Shown: in pieces, positions 53,260-62,886 of the stretch
Layout of the letters: each line of letters starts with the position of its first letter
Numbering within the stretch: position 1 is the first letter of the stretch
From: Xylanibacillus composti
GTDB taxonomy: Bacteria > Bacillota > Bacilli > Paenibacillales > K13
Reading direction: 5' to 3'
DNA: 64,000 nt
Assembly (NCBI RefSeq): GCF_018403685.1
Contig: NZ_BOVK01000013.1
Location: forward strand, 62,001 to 126,000
The notes under the pieces: model-generated
What the model was told of the DNA's origin: nothing
Database searches by the model: none
The model's input: only the letters and a program-made list of their open reading frames with translations
Translations under genes and position numbers: made by a program

Positions 53260-54543
53260 ATGAAGAAGTCAAGTGTATGGCTGCTTGCCCTAATGATGGC
53301 ATTTGTTGTTGTGCTATCAGCTTGCAGCAGTAATGAAAGCGCTGACAAAGGGAGCGGGGACGCAAACACCGCAGGGCAGGAGAAGAAAAATGTCAAGCTG
53401 AGTATCTTGGCCTGGAATAATGAAACCGAGATGAAGCCGGTTTTGGACGGATTCACGGCGAAATACCCGCATATCACCTTTGATTTTCAGTTTGCTCCGC
53501 CAGTGAAAGATTACATTGCGAAGTTGCAAACGATGCTCTTGACAGACACCGCAACGGACATTTTCATTATCGCTGCCGAAAACAGGAATGAAGTCATCGA
53601 CGGCGGCCATGCATTGGATTTGACAGACTATCCATTCATGGAAGTGATGCTGGACAGCAATAAGCCGATGCTGAGCAAAGACGGCAGAACGTATGCCTTC
53701 ACGAACAATGGCTGGGTTGGAGGCTGGTTCTACAACAAGAAATTGTTCGAAGAAGCCGGAATTGAAGAGATGCCGGAAACGTGGGATGAGTTCGTGGCCA
53801 TTTGCCTGCAATTGAAAGAAGCAGGAATTACGCCGCTGTATGACAATATGCAGGACCTGACACAGATTCATTCGGCCTTGTACGGCAATATGACGCTTTC
53901 CCAAGATCCGGAGTTTGATAATAAAATTTTCGCCGGGGAGAAAACATTTGCAGAAGGCTGGACGGATGTGTTCGAGCTGTGGAAGAAGGATATGATCGAT
54001 ACGAAGATTTTGACTCCAGATATGATTGGACTGACGGGTGATCAGATTGAAAGCGAATTCACGCTTGGGAATGTTGCGATGTTTTTCGGCGGGCCGTGGA
54101 GCATTGCCAAGCTGACGGAAACACCGGATCTGGATTTTGGCATGATTCCGGTTCCGGGACCGAATCCGGGCGAGAATTACTATGTGGGAGCGCCGGGTGT
54201 CGGCTTTGCTGTGAACAGCAAGTCCAGTCATCAAGAAGAAGCTTTGCTGTTCCTGGAGTACCTGAGCACACAAGAAGGGCTGGATCTGTTCTATGAGGGA
54301 ACGGGCTTGATCATGACCGCGAAAGATTATGAGGCGAAGGTGCATCCTTCGATGCAGCAAGCTTATCAGGAGGGATTGATGGAGGGGCGGATTTATCTGC
54401 CTATGGTTACCTGGCCCAGACATCAGGAAGCATTAAGAAACCAATTCGTCATCTCTACGCAAGACATGGCTGTGGGCAAGATTACGCCTGAGGAAGCGGC
54501 AGCGGCCATTGACAAGAAATTCAACGAAATGGAAAACAAGTAA
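53260..54543 (+). CDS. ABC transporter sugar-binding lipoprotein
   Basis: 427 residues, ATG 53260 with GGGGGAATC upstream. A signal peptide with lipobox VVVLSACSSNE (lipid-modified Cys near residue 22) and a mature type I binding-protein (SBP_bac_1) fold: LSILAWNNETEMKPVLDGFTAKYPHI, GGWFYNKKLFEEAGI, AMFFGGPWSIAKL and AVNSKSSHQEEALLFLEYL. It captures a sugar (perhaps an oligosaccharide) for the two permeases that follow. No ATPase gene is present; such importers usually share MsmX/MsmK. The transported sugar is unknown. Confidence 0.92.
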   Translation: MKKSSVWLLALMMAFVVVLSACSSNESADKGSGDANTAGQEKKNVKLSILAWNNETEMKPVLDGFTAKYPHITFDFQFAPPVKDYIAKLQTMLLTDTATDIFIIAAENRNEVIDGGHALDLTDYPFMEVMLDSNKPMLSKDGRTYAFTNNGWVGGWFYNKKLFEEAGIEEMPETWDEFVAICLQLKEAGITPLYDNMQDLTQIHSALYGNMTLSQDPEFDNKIFAGEKTFAEGWTDVFELWKKDMIDTKILTPDMIGLTGDQIESEFTLGNVAMFFGGPWSIAKLTETPDLDFGMIPVPGPNPGENYYVGAPGVGFAVNSKSSHQEEALLFLEYLSTQEGLDLFYEGTGLIMTAKDYEAKVHPSMQQAYQEGLMEGRIYLPMVTWPRHQEALRNQFVISTQDMAVGKITPEEAAAAIDKKFNEMENK

Positions 54544-54560
54544 GGGGATTTAGAGGAAAC

Positions 54561-54594
54561 AAAGGGTACAGGGCGACCTGCTACCCTTTGCTTT
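54561..54594 (+). terminator. Intercistronic hairpin after the binding-protein gene
   Basis: AAAGGGTA-CAGG-GCGA-CCTG-(C)-TACCCTTT, followed by GCTTT, 17 bp after the stop codon and before the permease start. With weak T content it may act as partial terminator or as a 3' stabiliser, raising binding-protein over permease expression. Confidence 0.55.
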
Positions 54595-54609
54595 GGAAAA
54601 GGAGGCATC

Positions 54610-55494
54610 ATGGCGAAGTTTCTTCGGCACGTACAGTATGAGCTCTTTCTGCTCCCGATCCTGATTGTGTACTCCTTGTTCACGATCTACCCGCTGATTC
54701 GATCCTTTGTGCTAAGTCTGACCAACTTTAACGGTTATAGTCTGGATTATGATTTTGTCGGATTTAGGAACTATATTCAACTCTTTTCAGATGATGCCAT
54801 CGTATCGGGCATATCTTTTACATTGCTGTTTGCGCTGGGAACAACGTTCCTGATTACAGTGCTCGCAATCCCGCTAGCCTTGTTGCTGGATCGGCCATTT
54901 TTGACTAAGAACTTGCATCGGGCCATCTTTTTCTTTCCTTCGATTCCGAGCGGATTGCTGCTTGCCTTTATCTGGGGCTTTATTCTTTCCCCCGTGCAGT
55001 CGGGTGTGCTCAACAGTATTTTGCATGACACCCTTCATATTGGACCGTTCCCGTGGCTGTCCGACCCAGTACTAGCCAAGCTCTCGACCATTCTTGTGGC
55101 GACATGGGCAGCGACAGGTTGGCATGCGATCTTGTACTTGGCTTTTCTCCAATCCATTCCTAAGGATTACTATGAGGCAGCCTCAATCGATGGGGCGAAT
55201 CGTTGGCAGATTACACGCCATATTACACTGCCATTGCTTGCGCCTGCGATGACGGTCAGTGTCATGCTGCTGCTGACCGGCGGATTGAAGGTATTCGAGG
55301 TTCCGTTCGCGCTTACGAATGGTGGCCCAGGCTTCGAGACGCATTCCATTACCCAAGTCATCGTGCTACGCGGAATAACGGAAACACAGTTTGGCTTTGC
55401 TTCGGCTATGTCTGTAGTGTTCTTCTTGATTGTAATGACGATTGCTGTCATTCAGGTTACGGTGATGCAAAAAAGGGAGGAACGCATACAATGA
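54610..55494 (+). CDS. ABC transporter permease (MalF-like)
   Basis: 294 residues, ATG 54610 behind AAAAGGAGGCATC. Six membrane helices and the EAA loop EAASIDGANRWQITRHITLPLL (about residues 190-211), where the MsmX-type ATPase docks. The LPILIVYSLFTIYPLIRSF opening is typical of CUT1-family sugar permeases. Ends overlapping the next permease by ATGA, so the two are translationally coupled. Confidence 0.92.
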   Translation: MAKFLRHVQYELFLLPILIVYSLFTIYPLIRSFVLSLTNFNGYSLDYDFVGFRNYIQLFSDDAIVSGISFTLLFALGTTFLITVLAIPLALLLDRPFLTKNLHRAIFFFPSIPSGLLLAFIWGFILSPVQSGVLNSILHDTLHIGPFPWLSDPVLAKLSTILVATWAATGWHAILYLAFLQSIPKDYYEAASIDGANRWQITRHITLPLLAPAMTVSVMLLLTGGLKVFEVPFALTNGGPGFETHSITQVIVLRGITETQFGFASAMSVVFFLIVMTIAVIQVTVMQKREERIQ

Positions 55495-56315
55495 CAGATT
55501 CACAGAGACGGCTTTCGATTCTCGACCTTGTGATGCTTCCCGTCGGTATGATTATGTTTGCTCCCTTCTACCTGATTATTATCAATACTTTCAAAACGGA
55601 GCGCGAGGCGATTTCCAGTCCGCTGAGCTTGCCGAAAGAATGGAACTTCGACACGTATATTCATATTTTTGAGCAGACCTCGATTGTTAGAAGCTTTGGC
55701 AACAGCTTGATCCTGACAGTTTGTTCTGTCCTCTTGATGGTATTGATCGGCGCCATGGCGGCATATCCAATCGTTTTCAATCCCAATAAATTGAATCGAT
55801 TGCTCATGTTTTATTTGCTGGCCGGGTTTATGATTCCTTTTCAAACTACCTTGATTCCGCTCTTTCAACTTATGACAAGCCTGCAGCTAGTCAATAAGCT
55901 ATACGGATTAATCCTTCTCTATCTTGGCGGAGCGGTGTTTGTCTTTTTCCTGATCCTTGGGTATATGCGGACCATACCGAAAGAGCTTTCAGAGGCCGCT
56001 ATTATTGACGGGTGCTCGATAGGCGGGATATTCTGGCGAATAATTTTGCCATTGCTTAAACCGATTACGGTGACGAGCGCGATTTTTCAGACGATGTGGA
56101 TCTGGAACGACTTTCTTGCCCCATTGCTGTTTCTGAGCTCTCGCAGCAATTCGACGCTCGTATTGGAAATTTACAAAGCAAAAGGTGAGTTTACGGTTAA
56201 CTGGCCGATGTTTATGACGATGACGGTGTTGACCCTCATTCCGATTTTTATCTTTTTTATTCTGATGCAGAAGCAGATCGTGAAAGGAATTGTTGGAGGA
56301 GCAGTAAAAGGGTAA
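55491..56315 (+). CDS. ABC transporter permease (MalG-like)
   Basis: 274 residues from ATG 55491, overlapping the previous stop as ATGA. A CUT1 permease with six helices, NSLILTVCSVLLMVLIGAMAAYPIVF, and an EAA loop SEAAIIDGCSIGGIFWRIILPLLKP. It forms the channel with the MalF-like partner. The operon ends here: a terminator follows about 65 bp later. There is no glycoside hydrolase in the operon, so the imported sugar must be processed elsewhere. Confidence 0.92.
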   Translation: MTDSQRRLSILDLVMLPVGMIMFAPFYLIIINTFKTEREAISSPLSLPKEWNFDTYIHIFEQTSIVRSFGNSLILTVCSVLLMVLIGAMAAYPIVFNPNKLNRLLMFYLLAGFMIPFQTTLIPLFQLMTSLQLVNKLYGLILLYLGGAVFVFFLILGYMRTIPKELSEAAIIDGCSIGGIFWRIILPLLKPITVTSAIFQTMWIWNDFLAPLLFLSSRSNSTLVLEIYKAKGEFTVNWPMFMTMTVLTLIPIFIFFILMQKQIVKGIVGGAVKG

Positions 56316-56380
56316 TTCTTGGATAGGAGCAGACAACAAGCCGCCGGAAGACCGAAGCTGGTCAATGTAATGAGGAGAAG

Positions 56381-56424
56381 ACGTTCCGTCCGATGCGATA
56401 CAGCGTTGGACGGAACGTTTTATT
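56381..56424 (+). terminator. Terminator of the sugar importer operon
   Basis: ACGTTCCGTCC (56381-56391) pairs perfectly with GGACGGAACGT (56408-56418), followed by TTTATTTT. Confidence 0.85.
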
Positions 56425-56451
56425 TTGCGCCAGACATGTCGAATTGGTGCA

Positions 56452-56518
56452 TTTTCTAGTTGATTTTTGTATTTTCTAGTGCTTCCAGCCAGGGTTGCAT
56501 GCTATACTTACTAGAAAA
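56452..56518 (+). promoter_or_regulatory. Promoter region of the CHASE2 cyclase with three TTTTCTAGT boxes
   Basis: TTTTCTAGT occurs at 56452-56460 and 56472-56480 (20 bp apart, same orientation) and inverted as ACTAGAAAA at 56510-56518. The extended -10 element TGCTATACT (TATACT 56503-56508) sits between box 2 and box 3, with no good -35. Box 3 begins two bases after the -10 and should overlap the start site. The identity of the binding protein is unknown. Confidence 0.55.
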
Positions 56519-56575
56519 GTAGGTATTTTGATTCATTTTCAAAACAAGCTTTAAGTATAAACTGGGAGCGATGCA

Positions 56576-58378
56576 ATGAAGAAGCGAATCCGCAAATACA
56601 TTATTTACGGCAATGCCCTCGTTGTTTTGCTGTGTTTTGTCCTGTTCATGTTTCAGGTTTTCCTTACATTAGAGCGTTCTTTGTATGAGTTTGACTTGAA
56701 ACGAACAGCTTCTCATGCGCCGCACGAAGATATTGTCGTGATCGGGATTGACGAACATTCGCTGCAAGCGTTGGGAAGCTTTCCGTGGGATAGGCAGATC
56801 TACATCCCGTTGCTGGACATGCTCAATATGGAGGAATCCAGGCCGATAGCGATCGCCTTCGATATTTTGTTCACCTCAGCGAGCGACCCCCAAAGCGATG
56901 AAGCGTTAGCCCGCACGTTGGCCGAATACGACAATATCATCATGCCTTCCTATGCGAACATCGAAGACGAGTACAACCGCAAAGCGGTTTCTTTCGGAGA
57001 AGACGGCGCGCTGCAGGCGGACAATTGGACGCATCCGATCCCGATTTTTGCGGAGGTGACAGAACGGGCGCACATTAATGCGAGACTGGATTCCGACGGC
57101 GTCATACGCCGCAATTGGCTGCAAATCAATACAGGCGACGGCACGCCAATTTATTCGATGGCATTCAAGATGGCGCAGATGGGCAACATCCCTGTTGAGA
57201 GCTACCTCGGGCGGAATCAGCATAAGGAGATTCTGATCGATTTCCAAGCTACCTCGAATGATTTCTTGCACATTCCGTTTGTTTCTGTGTTGAACGGAGA
57301 AGTGCCTCCAGAAATATTCAAGGACCGCTACGTCCTGATCGGCTTTACTGCAGTCGGTTACGATACGGGACAAACAGCTATCGAACAAGAAATGAAGCTG
57401 GTCTACGCGCATGCCAACATCCTGAACCAGCTCCTTGCACAGACATACATAAGCATGGCGCCCAATCTGTACTCGGCTGTAACAGTATTGGCCATGATCC
57501 TGCTCGCCCTATGGTTTACCTGGCGGTTCAAGACGCTGCACAGCGTGCTTATCTTCATGGGGACAGCTGCTGCTCTGCTGATCGGACAATATTATATCTT
57601 CAAGCATTTCGGCCTCTATGTGGATACGGTAAATCCGCTGGTCGCGTTAAGCTTGACTTACTTGTACAATGTCTCGATCAAAGCTTACTTTGAAGCGCGT
57701 CAGCGCAGCTTCATCACGAAGCAGTTCGGGCGATATTTGTCACCTGAACTAGTCAGGGAAATTGCTAGAAGCGATCAGGAAATTCAGCTGGGCGGCATCC
57801 ATAAGGAGCTGTCGATTCTCTTCCTGGACGTTCGGGGATTCACGACGCTGTCGGAGCAGATGAAGCCTGAAGAAGTCGTAGGATTCTTGAACATGATGTT
57901 CGATTTGATTACGACTAAAGCCTTGGACAACAAGGGAACCATTGACAAGTTTATTGGAGACGCCGCGATGATTCTGTATAACGCTCCGCTCGATGTGCCG
58001 AATCATGCCTATTGCGCAGTGAAGACCGCGTATGACATTCAGGAGGGCATGAAGCAGGTACGTAAAGAAATCGAGGAGCAGTATGGCGCATCCATAAGCG
58101 TTGGCATTGGCATCCATACCGGTGAAGTAGTCGTTGGGAATATCGGGTCCTTTCTGCGTGTCGACTATACGGCGATCGGCGACAATGTAAACGTTGCCGC
58201 TCGAATTGAATCCAACACTACTGCCAATCAGGTTCTCGTGTCCGAGGAAACCTACGCGCTCACGAAGGATTACTTCGATTACCAATGTGTGGGCGAGCGC
58301 ATGATGAAAGGCAAGACGATTGCCGTGAAGCTGTATGAAGTCACGGGAATTAAGAAAAGGTTAGCAATTGCGGACTGA
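56576..58378 (+). CDS. CHASE2 domain class III adenylate cyclase
   Basis: 600 residues, ATG 56576 behind CTGGGAGCG. One N-terminal membrane helix (residues 10-33), an extracellular CHASE2 sensor (about 35-270; VVIGIDEHSLQALGSFPWDRQIYIPLLD), then three membrane helices (about 295-385) and a cytosolic class III cyclase domain (about 415-590). Catalytic elements: metal-binding Asp in LFLDVRGFTTLSE, TIDKFIGDAAM (Lys and second metal Asp), and VDYTAIGDNVNVAARIES (with the purine-site Asp/Thr-type residues and the transition-state Asn and Arg). Residues favour ATP over GTP. It converts an outside signal to cAMP. The FecR gene lies 102 bp downstream. Confidence 0.9.
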   Translation: MKKRIRKYIIYGNALVVLLCFVLFMFQVFLTLERSLYEFDLKRTASHAPHEDIVVIGIDEHSLQALGSFPWDRQIYIPLLDMLNMEESRPIAIAFDILFTSASDPQSDEALARTLAEYDNIIMPSYANIEDEYNRKAVSFGEDGALQADNWTHPIPIFAEVTERAHINARLDSDGVIRRNWLQINTGDGTPIYSMAFKMAQMGNIPVESYLGRNQHKEILIDFQATSNDFLHIPFVSVLNGEVPPEIFKDRYVLIGFTAVGYDTGQTAIEQEMKLVYAHANILNQLLAQTYISMAPNLYSAVTVLAMILLALWFTWRFKTLHSVLIFMGTAAALLIGQYYIFKHFGLYVDTVNPLVALSLTYLYNVSIKAYFEARQRSFITKQFGRYLSPELVREIARSDQEIQLGGIHKELSILFLDVRGFTTLSEQMKPEEVVGFLNMMFDLITTKALDNKGTIDKFIGDAAMILYNAPLDVPNHAYCAVKTAYDIQEGMKQVRKEIEEQYGASISVGIGIHTGEVVVGNIGSFLRVDYTAIGDNVNVAARIESNTTANQVLVSEETYALTKDYFDYQCVGERMMKGKTIAVKLYEVTGIKKRLAIAD

Positions 58379-58480
58379 GTGAAGTTTTCTCAAAGCGCGC
58401 TTTGTCCGTTTGCTATAAAAATTGATGAAGGTTTGCATTAGCATTGCAATTATTTTACTAGTTAAGGAGTTTGAGGCGGA

Positions 58481-61400
58481 ATGACTGGAATCAAGATGAA
58501 ACGCTGGATAGCCGCGATGGTGAGCGTCGTCATGCTGTACGGCTTGCTCGCAGGCGCGTTCGCCCCGCAGGCGGATGCGGCGACAGCGAGGATAGCCAAG
58601 ATTGTCAGCGTCACCGGTGACGTGCAGATCACGAAATCCGGCGGAACAAAACCGTACAAGGCTTTCTCGGGCCTGTACCTGAACCAAGGAGACCACATTA
58701 AGACCGGGAAGAACAGCAGCCTCGTTTTGGAGGTAGAAGACCGCAAAGATGAAGTGACGGTTGGCGCTAATGCGGAATTGTATGTTTCCCAACTAAAAGA
58801 AGACGACGGCAGCAAGAATACGAGCTTAAAAGTATGGTCCGGCTCCGTGTGGACGAAGGCTTCTTCGCTTGTGGATACGAAGGATACGTTCGAAGTGGAG
58901 ACACCGACGGCTGTCATGGGCGTTCGCGGCACGCAGTTTTCCGTAAATGTCGATCCAAAGACAGGACGAATGAGCGTAACCGTCAATGCGGGCATTGTTC
59001 AGGTTCATCCTTCCATTCCTTCACCCGGATCATCGAGAAATGCTGATGGAAATGCCCCAATAGTTCCGAGCAACCCTATTACTTCTGTCTTCCCTGGCAT
59101 GCAGGCTGATGTTTATGAGAATCCGCTGTCGGGGGATATTTCCCATGTACTGAGTTACTTGGATCTCGACGATCTGGCGGGCTTAGCTGATCCAGCTATT
59201 ATTGAAGCAATGATTCGCAATAAGAATGTTGCCGATCAAGAGAACGAGAAGTTATTGGAAAAATTCAAACAAGACCTTGACAATCATACACCGCCCGGAT
59301 TGGATTTGGACGAGCAGGAACAGTTGGATAATTATCGTGAAATGCTGGATCACTTAACCGGCAATATCTTGAAGACGGCGATCGAAAAAGGAACAGTCGA
59401 TGAGCAGACCATTGAGGATATTGTCAACAAAACTCAGCAGCAGATCGGTAGTGAGTTCGAGCTGGACTACAAGAATCCGCCAGCGCCCAAGCTGACGAGT
59501 CAACAGCAAGCTATGAAGGAACGGGCACTGGAAGAGAAGCGCAGGCAGCAACAGCAACTGCAGCAGAAAGAGCAGATGAAAGAACAGCAGCGCCAGAATC
59601 AACAAAATTTGCTTAATCAGATAATGCAAGAGCAACAGCGACAGCAGGAGCAAAATGAACAGAAGGCTGAACAAAAACAACAAAACGCACTTGACAAATA
59701 TTTGAACAGCTTGACAGAACAAGAGAGAGAGCGCTTGCTGAAGGAAATCGAAGCCCGGGAAAATGCGCAGAACCAACAACCGACCTCGCCTTCTGGCGGA
59801 GGAGGGTCCAGCTCTCCAGGCCGGCCTTCCCCACCAGCCAATACCGGCACGGAGTTGAACGGCACCGGCATATACACCGGATCCGTGACAGCCAGAGTCA
59901 ATTCCGGGAACGCAACCTATGGTCCCGTCTCAGGCATGCGGACTATCGACGGCAATGTGACGATCACAGGCAACACCTCTGGCGATATCGCATTGCGTAA
60001 TTTAATGATTGCAGGCGATCTGATTGTGGATGCGACAAATGCTTCTGTATTATTGCAGGAAACCGTTGTGGTTGAAGGCGAAACAATCATACGGGATGTG
60101 AGCTCCCGCACGTTGACTAGCCAAGCGACTCATGGCGGAAAGCTCGAAGTGCAGGACAGCAATGGCGCCGGACTGCATCTGAGCGGCGCCGCCAGCGAAG
60201 CGCTTGTAGACATCACAGGCGATGGGGAAGTGGCGCTGCGCGGTGAATTCCTCCATTTGGTGAAGGTGACCGGCGCCGCTATGCTGAAGATCGATGCAGA
60301 TGCGCGTATAAGCCAATTGGAAATTCTGAGCAGTGATGCTCAACTGGAGAACGAAGGCTGGATCGGGGACATTCTTTATCCTTCCGATCTGGAAGTGCAC
60401 GGTTCCGTTCTGCTAGAAGTGGAAAAGATTATCCAACGCAAGATTGCAGCTGTGAATGCGGCAGATTCACTGGATAGTATGAGAGAAGCGCTGCATGCGC
60501 TCGGGCTTGGCCATGAGATGTCTGAGGCCGCGATTGAATACATGCTCGCACATCGCCCGGAAACTGGCTTCTCCACTTATGAACAGATTCTAAAAGCTGT
60601 TCAGCAGGCGATCGATCATGAAGTTCCCGGAACTGAGCCTTATGTGGCCTATTTCGGATCATCACCGATAATGGATCCTTCCGCGATCAAAGTCGAGGTG
60701 GCGGGAGCGGATGTCTTGTACGCACTGGATATGCACGCTCTGGTAGCGTCGTCTACGCCGAATTTGAATCCGGATGTAAGCTTGCTGGAGAAGATGGTCA
60801 CAGACGGCATAGCGAAGAAGTTCAACGTACCATCGGGGCAGACGTCGATGAATCTGAATTTGTCCCCGTTAACGTCGTACTATCAGGTGAACTTGATCAT
60901 CTTTGCTGCACGAGGCGATCAGGTTTCGAAACCGACAAGGTCTATTGCGGTTCCAGGCGAAGATGTGTACTTCGGCAACATTAACGGCTCAGTGACATTA
61001 ACCGAACCCGCGCCAGCTGGCGGAGTGCGCGTCATGGTGTTTGCGCGCTACAGCTATGAGTATGAATGGTCTCTGCGGCAACCGATTATGGATGAAGCAG
61101 CGGATGTTTCCTTAGAGAACTACACGTTTGTAGACATAGCGGAAGGCGAGACCGCCGCTAGCTACAACCTGCGGGTGAACCGGTATGGCAGCAGCTACGT
61201 TGTCGGATACAGCATCGTATCGGAATTGCCGGAAGACAGTCTGCTGCTGAAGCAAGGATATGCCGGACATGATGACACGATGGTATCCTATGCACATGCA
61301 GAGCAGGCCCGCTTTATCCATTTTCCGCACCAGACTGAAGACGAACCTGTAGAGCAGGTATCTCTTACCGTTGCCTCAGGTGTGGCGGTGACCGGTACGG

Positions 61401-62836
61401 TGCAGGTGCACGCGAACAAGCTCGGAGGAAGCGACACCGTATATGTGCTGGCAGAGAACGAGCAAGGACAAGCAGGTTTTGCCAGTGTGGCCGTCACGGG
61501 AACAGCTCCTGTACCATTCAAGGTGATTGCGCCGGAAGGCTCATCGTATCGGATGCTATATTTCTTGTCGAACGAATATGTGCTTGACAATGCGTACTAC
61601 TATGGAGAAGCCGGCGCCTATACGCGGAATCTGCAACAGGCCGCATGGGTGGACAGCGCAGACAGCGTCAATCTGGTGCTGCCAGACGATGAGATTTCGA
61701 TTGCGCCGCTAGAATTCTCGGAAACTGGCTTTGGCTTTACTTTTACGCCTATTGAAGGAGCGGATCAGTACCAGTTCAAGCTGTATGACGAATATGGGAC
61801 GAGGTTCTGGCTGACGCCTGAATCCGTAACAGCTGAGGAAGCGGCTGCTTCTCAATTCACCATCTATATCGATGAACTCATGAGTGAAAGAGAAGAGGGG
61901 CTCATGCCGAATCGCACCTATTATTTGTCGGTTGCGGCTTATGCAGACGAAGGAAGCGGGCTGGTTGCAGCAGGTGTAGGCAGGATGTATTCCGGCGTGC
62001 TTTACAGCAAACCGTATGTGTTATCATCCGCACCGTTTGAGAATTCGCAAGCTGTGCCGACTGATGCGATTTTCACGCTTACCTACAATGAACCTGTGAC
62101 AGTCAGCCAGATCGACAATGGCTTCGTCCTTCTTTCCAGCGACGGCATCCCGACCGTGGGTGTGAGTGCTGAAGTACAAGGGGATGGAACGAAAGTGATC
62201 GTCAGCTTTGATCAGGAATTGGTTGCGGACAGCTATTATATTCTGCAGGCAAATCCGCGGGCGGTCAGGAACAGTCATGGGGTTTCCAGCGGGTTGTTCG
62301 AGCTGGCTTTCCACACAGCTATAACCAATGTGCAAGTTCCATCTGTTACGAGCACGGTTTATGAGGATTCGCTCCATGTGTCCTGGGTAGCAGACGGCTC
62401 GATGGCGGTTACCCGGTATGATGTGTGGGTGAACAATGAATGGAAAGGCACGACAGAGGGGACGTCGTTTGACCTGGCCGGGCAATTCGCCGCGACGGAT
62501 TTGGCCATCCTGGTTCGTGCCTACGATGGTCAGACTGTCGTAGCCGAAACCGAGCTGTTTCCTGCTTTCAATCCTGTCAGATACTTCAATGCCCAAGCCG
62601 GCTTTTATGATGGAATCATTCTCTTCTTTGAATTTGAAGAGGTAGCAGGAGCGGCAAGCTATGTGATTTACAACGATCTTTACGGGTCTGGTCAAATGAA
62701 TCGAACGGTAAAATCTGAGCCGGGTCAGGTACAGGTCAACACCCCAGGCAGAGTCATCATTATCGCTGTTGATGAAACCGGGCGAGTTATGGCGAAGTCG
62801 GAGATCCAGTATACAATTGATTATCAATCTATATAG
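58481..62836 (+). CDS. Giant FecR domain surface protein
   Basis: 1451 residues from ATG 58481 (AAGGAG eleven bases upstream). A signal peptide (about 1-33, MVSVVMLYGLLAGAFAPQADA), then a FecR domain (about 35-170; KIVSVTGDVQITKSGG, TPTAVMGVRGTQFSV). Next: a helical stretch, a Gln/Lys/Glu-rich coiled coil (about 340-430; EEKRRQQQQLQQKEQMKEQQ), a Ser/Gly/Pro linker, a bactofilin-like run of short beta repeats (about 465-650; GNVTITGNTSGDIALRNLMI), several Ig-like modules, an SbsA-type Big_5 Ig domain (about 1180-1280; SSAPFENSQAVPTDAIFTLT), and a fibronectin-III-like end. No LPxTG or S-layer motif is seen. It follows a CHASE2 cyclase, a pairing known in other bacteria. Confidence 0.8.
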   Translation: MTGIKMKRWIAAMVSVVMLYGLLAGAFAPQADAATARIAKIVSVTGDVQITKSGGTKPYKAFSGLYLNQGDHIKTGKNSSLVLEVEDRKDEVTVGANAELYVSQLKEDDGSKNTSLKVWSGSVWTKASSLVDTKDTFEVETPTAVMGVRGTQFSVNVDPKTGRMSVTVNAGIVQVHPSIPSPGSSRNADGNAPIVPSNPITSVFPGMQADVYENPLSGDISHVLSYLDLDDLAGLADPAIIEAMIRNKNVADQENEKLLEKFKQDLDNHTPPGLDLDEQEQLDNYREMLDHLTGNILKTAIEKGTVDEQTIEDIVNKTQQQIGSEFELDYKNPPAPKLTSQQQAMKERALEEKRRQQQQLQQKEQMKEQQRQNQQNLLNQIMQEQQRQQEQNEQKAEQKQQNALDKYLNSLTEQERERLLKEIEARENAQNQQPTSPSGGGGSSSPGRPSPPANTGTELNGTGIYTGSVTARVNSGNATYGPVSGMRTIDGNVTITGNTSGDIALRNLMIAGDLIVDATNASVLLQETVVVEGETIIRDVSSRTLTSQATHGGKLEVQDSNGAGLHLSGAASEALVDITGDGEVALRGEFLHLVKVTGAAMLKIDADARISQLEILSSDAQLENEGWIGDILYPSDLEVHGSVLLEVEKIIQRKIAAVNAADSLDSMREALHALGLGHEMSEAAIEYMLAHRPETGFSTYEQILKAVQQAIDHEVPGTEPYVAYFGSSPIMDPSAIKVEVAGADVLYALDMHALVASSTPNLNPDVSLLEKMVTDGIAKKFNVPSGQTSMNLNLSPLTSYYQVNLIIFAARGDQVSKPTRSIAVPGEDVYFGNINGSVTLTEPAPAGGVRVMVFARYSYEYEWSLRQPIMDEAADVSLENYTFVDIAEGETAASYNLRVNRYGSSYVVGYSIVSELPEDSLLLKQGYAGHDDTMVSYAHAEQARFIHFPHQTEDEPVEQVSLTVASGVAVTGTVQVHANKLGGSDTVYVLAENEQGQAGFASVAVTGTAPVPFKVIAPEGSSYRMLYFLSNEYVLDNAYYYGEAGAYTRNLQQAAWVDSADSVNLVLPDDEISIAPLEFSETGFGFTFTPIEGADQYQFKLYDEYGTRFWLTPESVTAEEAAASQFTIYIDELMSEREEGLMPNRTYYLSVAAYADEGSGLVAAGVGRMYSGVLYSKPYVLSSAPFENSQAVPTDAIFTLTYNEPVTVSQIDNGFVLLSSDGIPTVGVSAEVQGDGTKVIVSFDQELVADSYYILQANPRAVRNSHGVSSGLFELAFHTAITNVQVPSVTSTVYEDSLHVSWVADGSMAVTRYDVWVNNEWKGTTEGTSFDLAGQFAATDLAILVRAYDGQTVVAETELFPAFNPVRYFNAQAGFYDGIILFFEFEEVAGAASYVIYNDLYGSGQMNRTVKSEPGQVQVNTPGRVIIIAVDETGRVMAKSEIQYTIDYQSI

Positions 62837-62886
62837 GATGATGTCGCTAATCCATCCCTAAATAATGGAACCAAAGGAGCTTTTCC

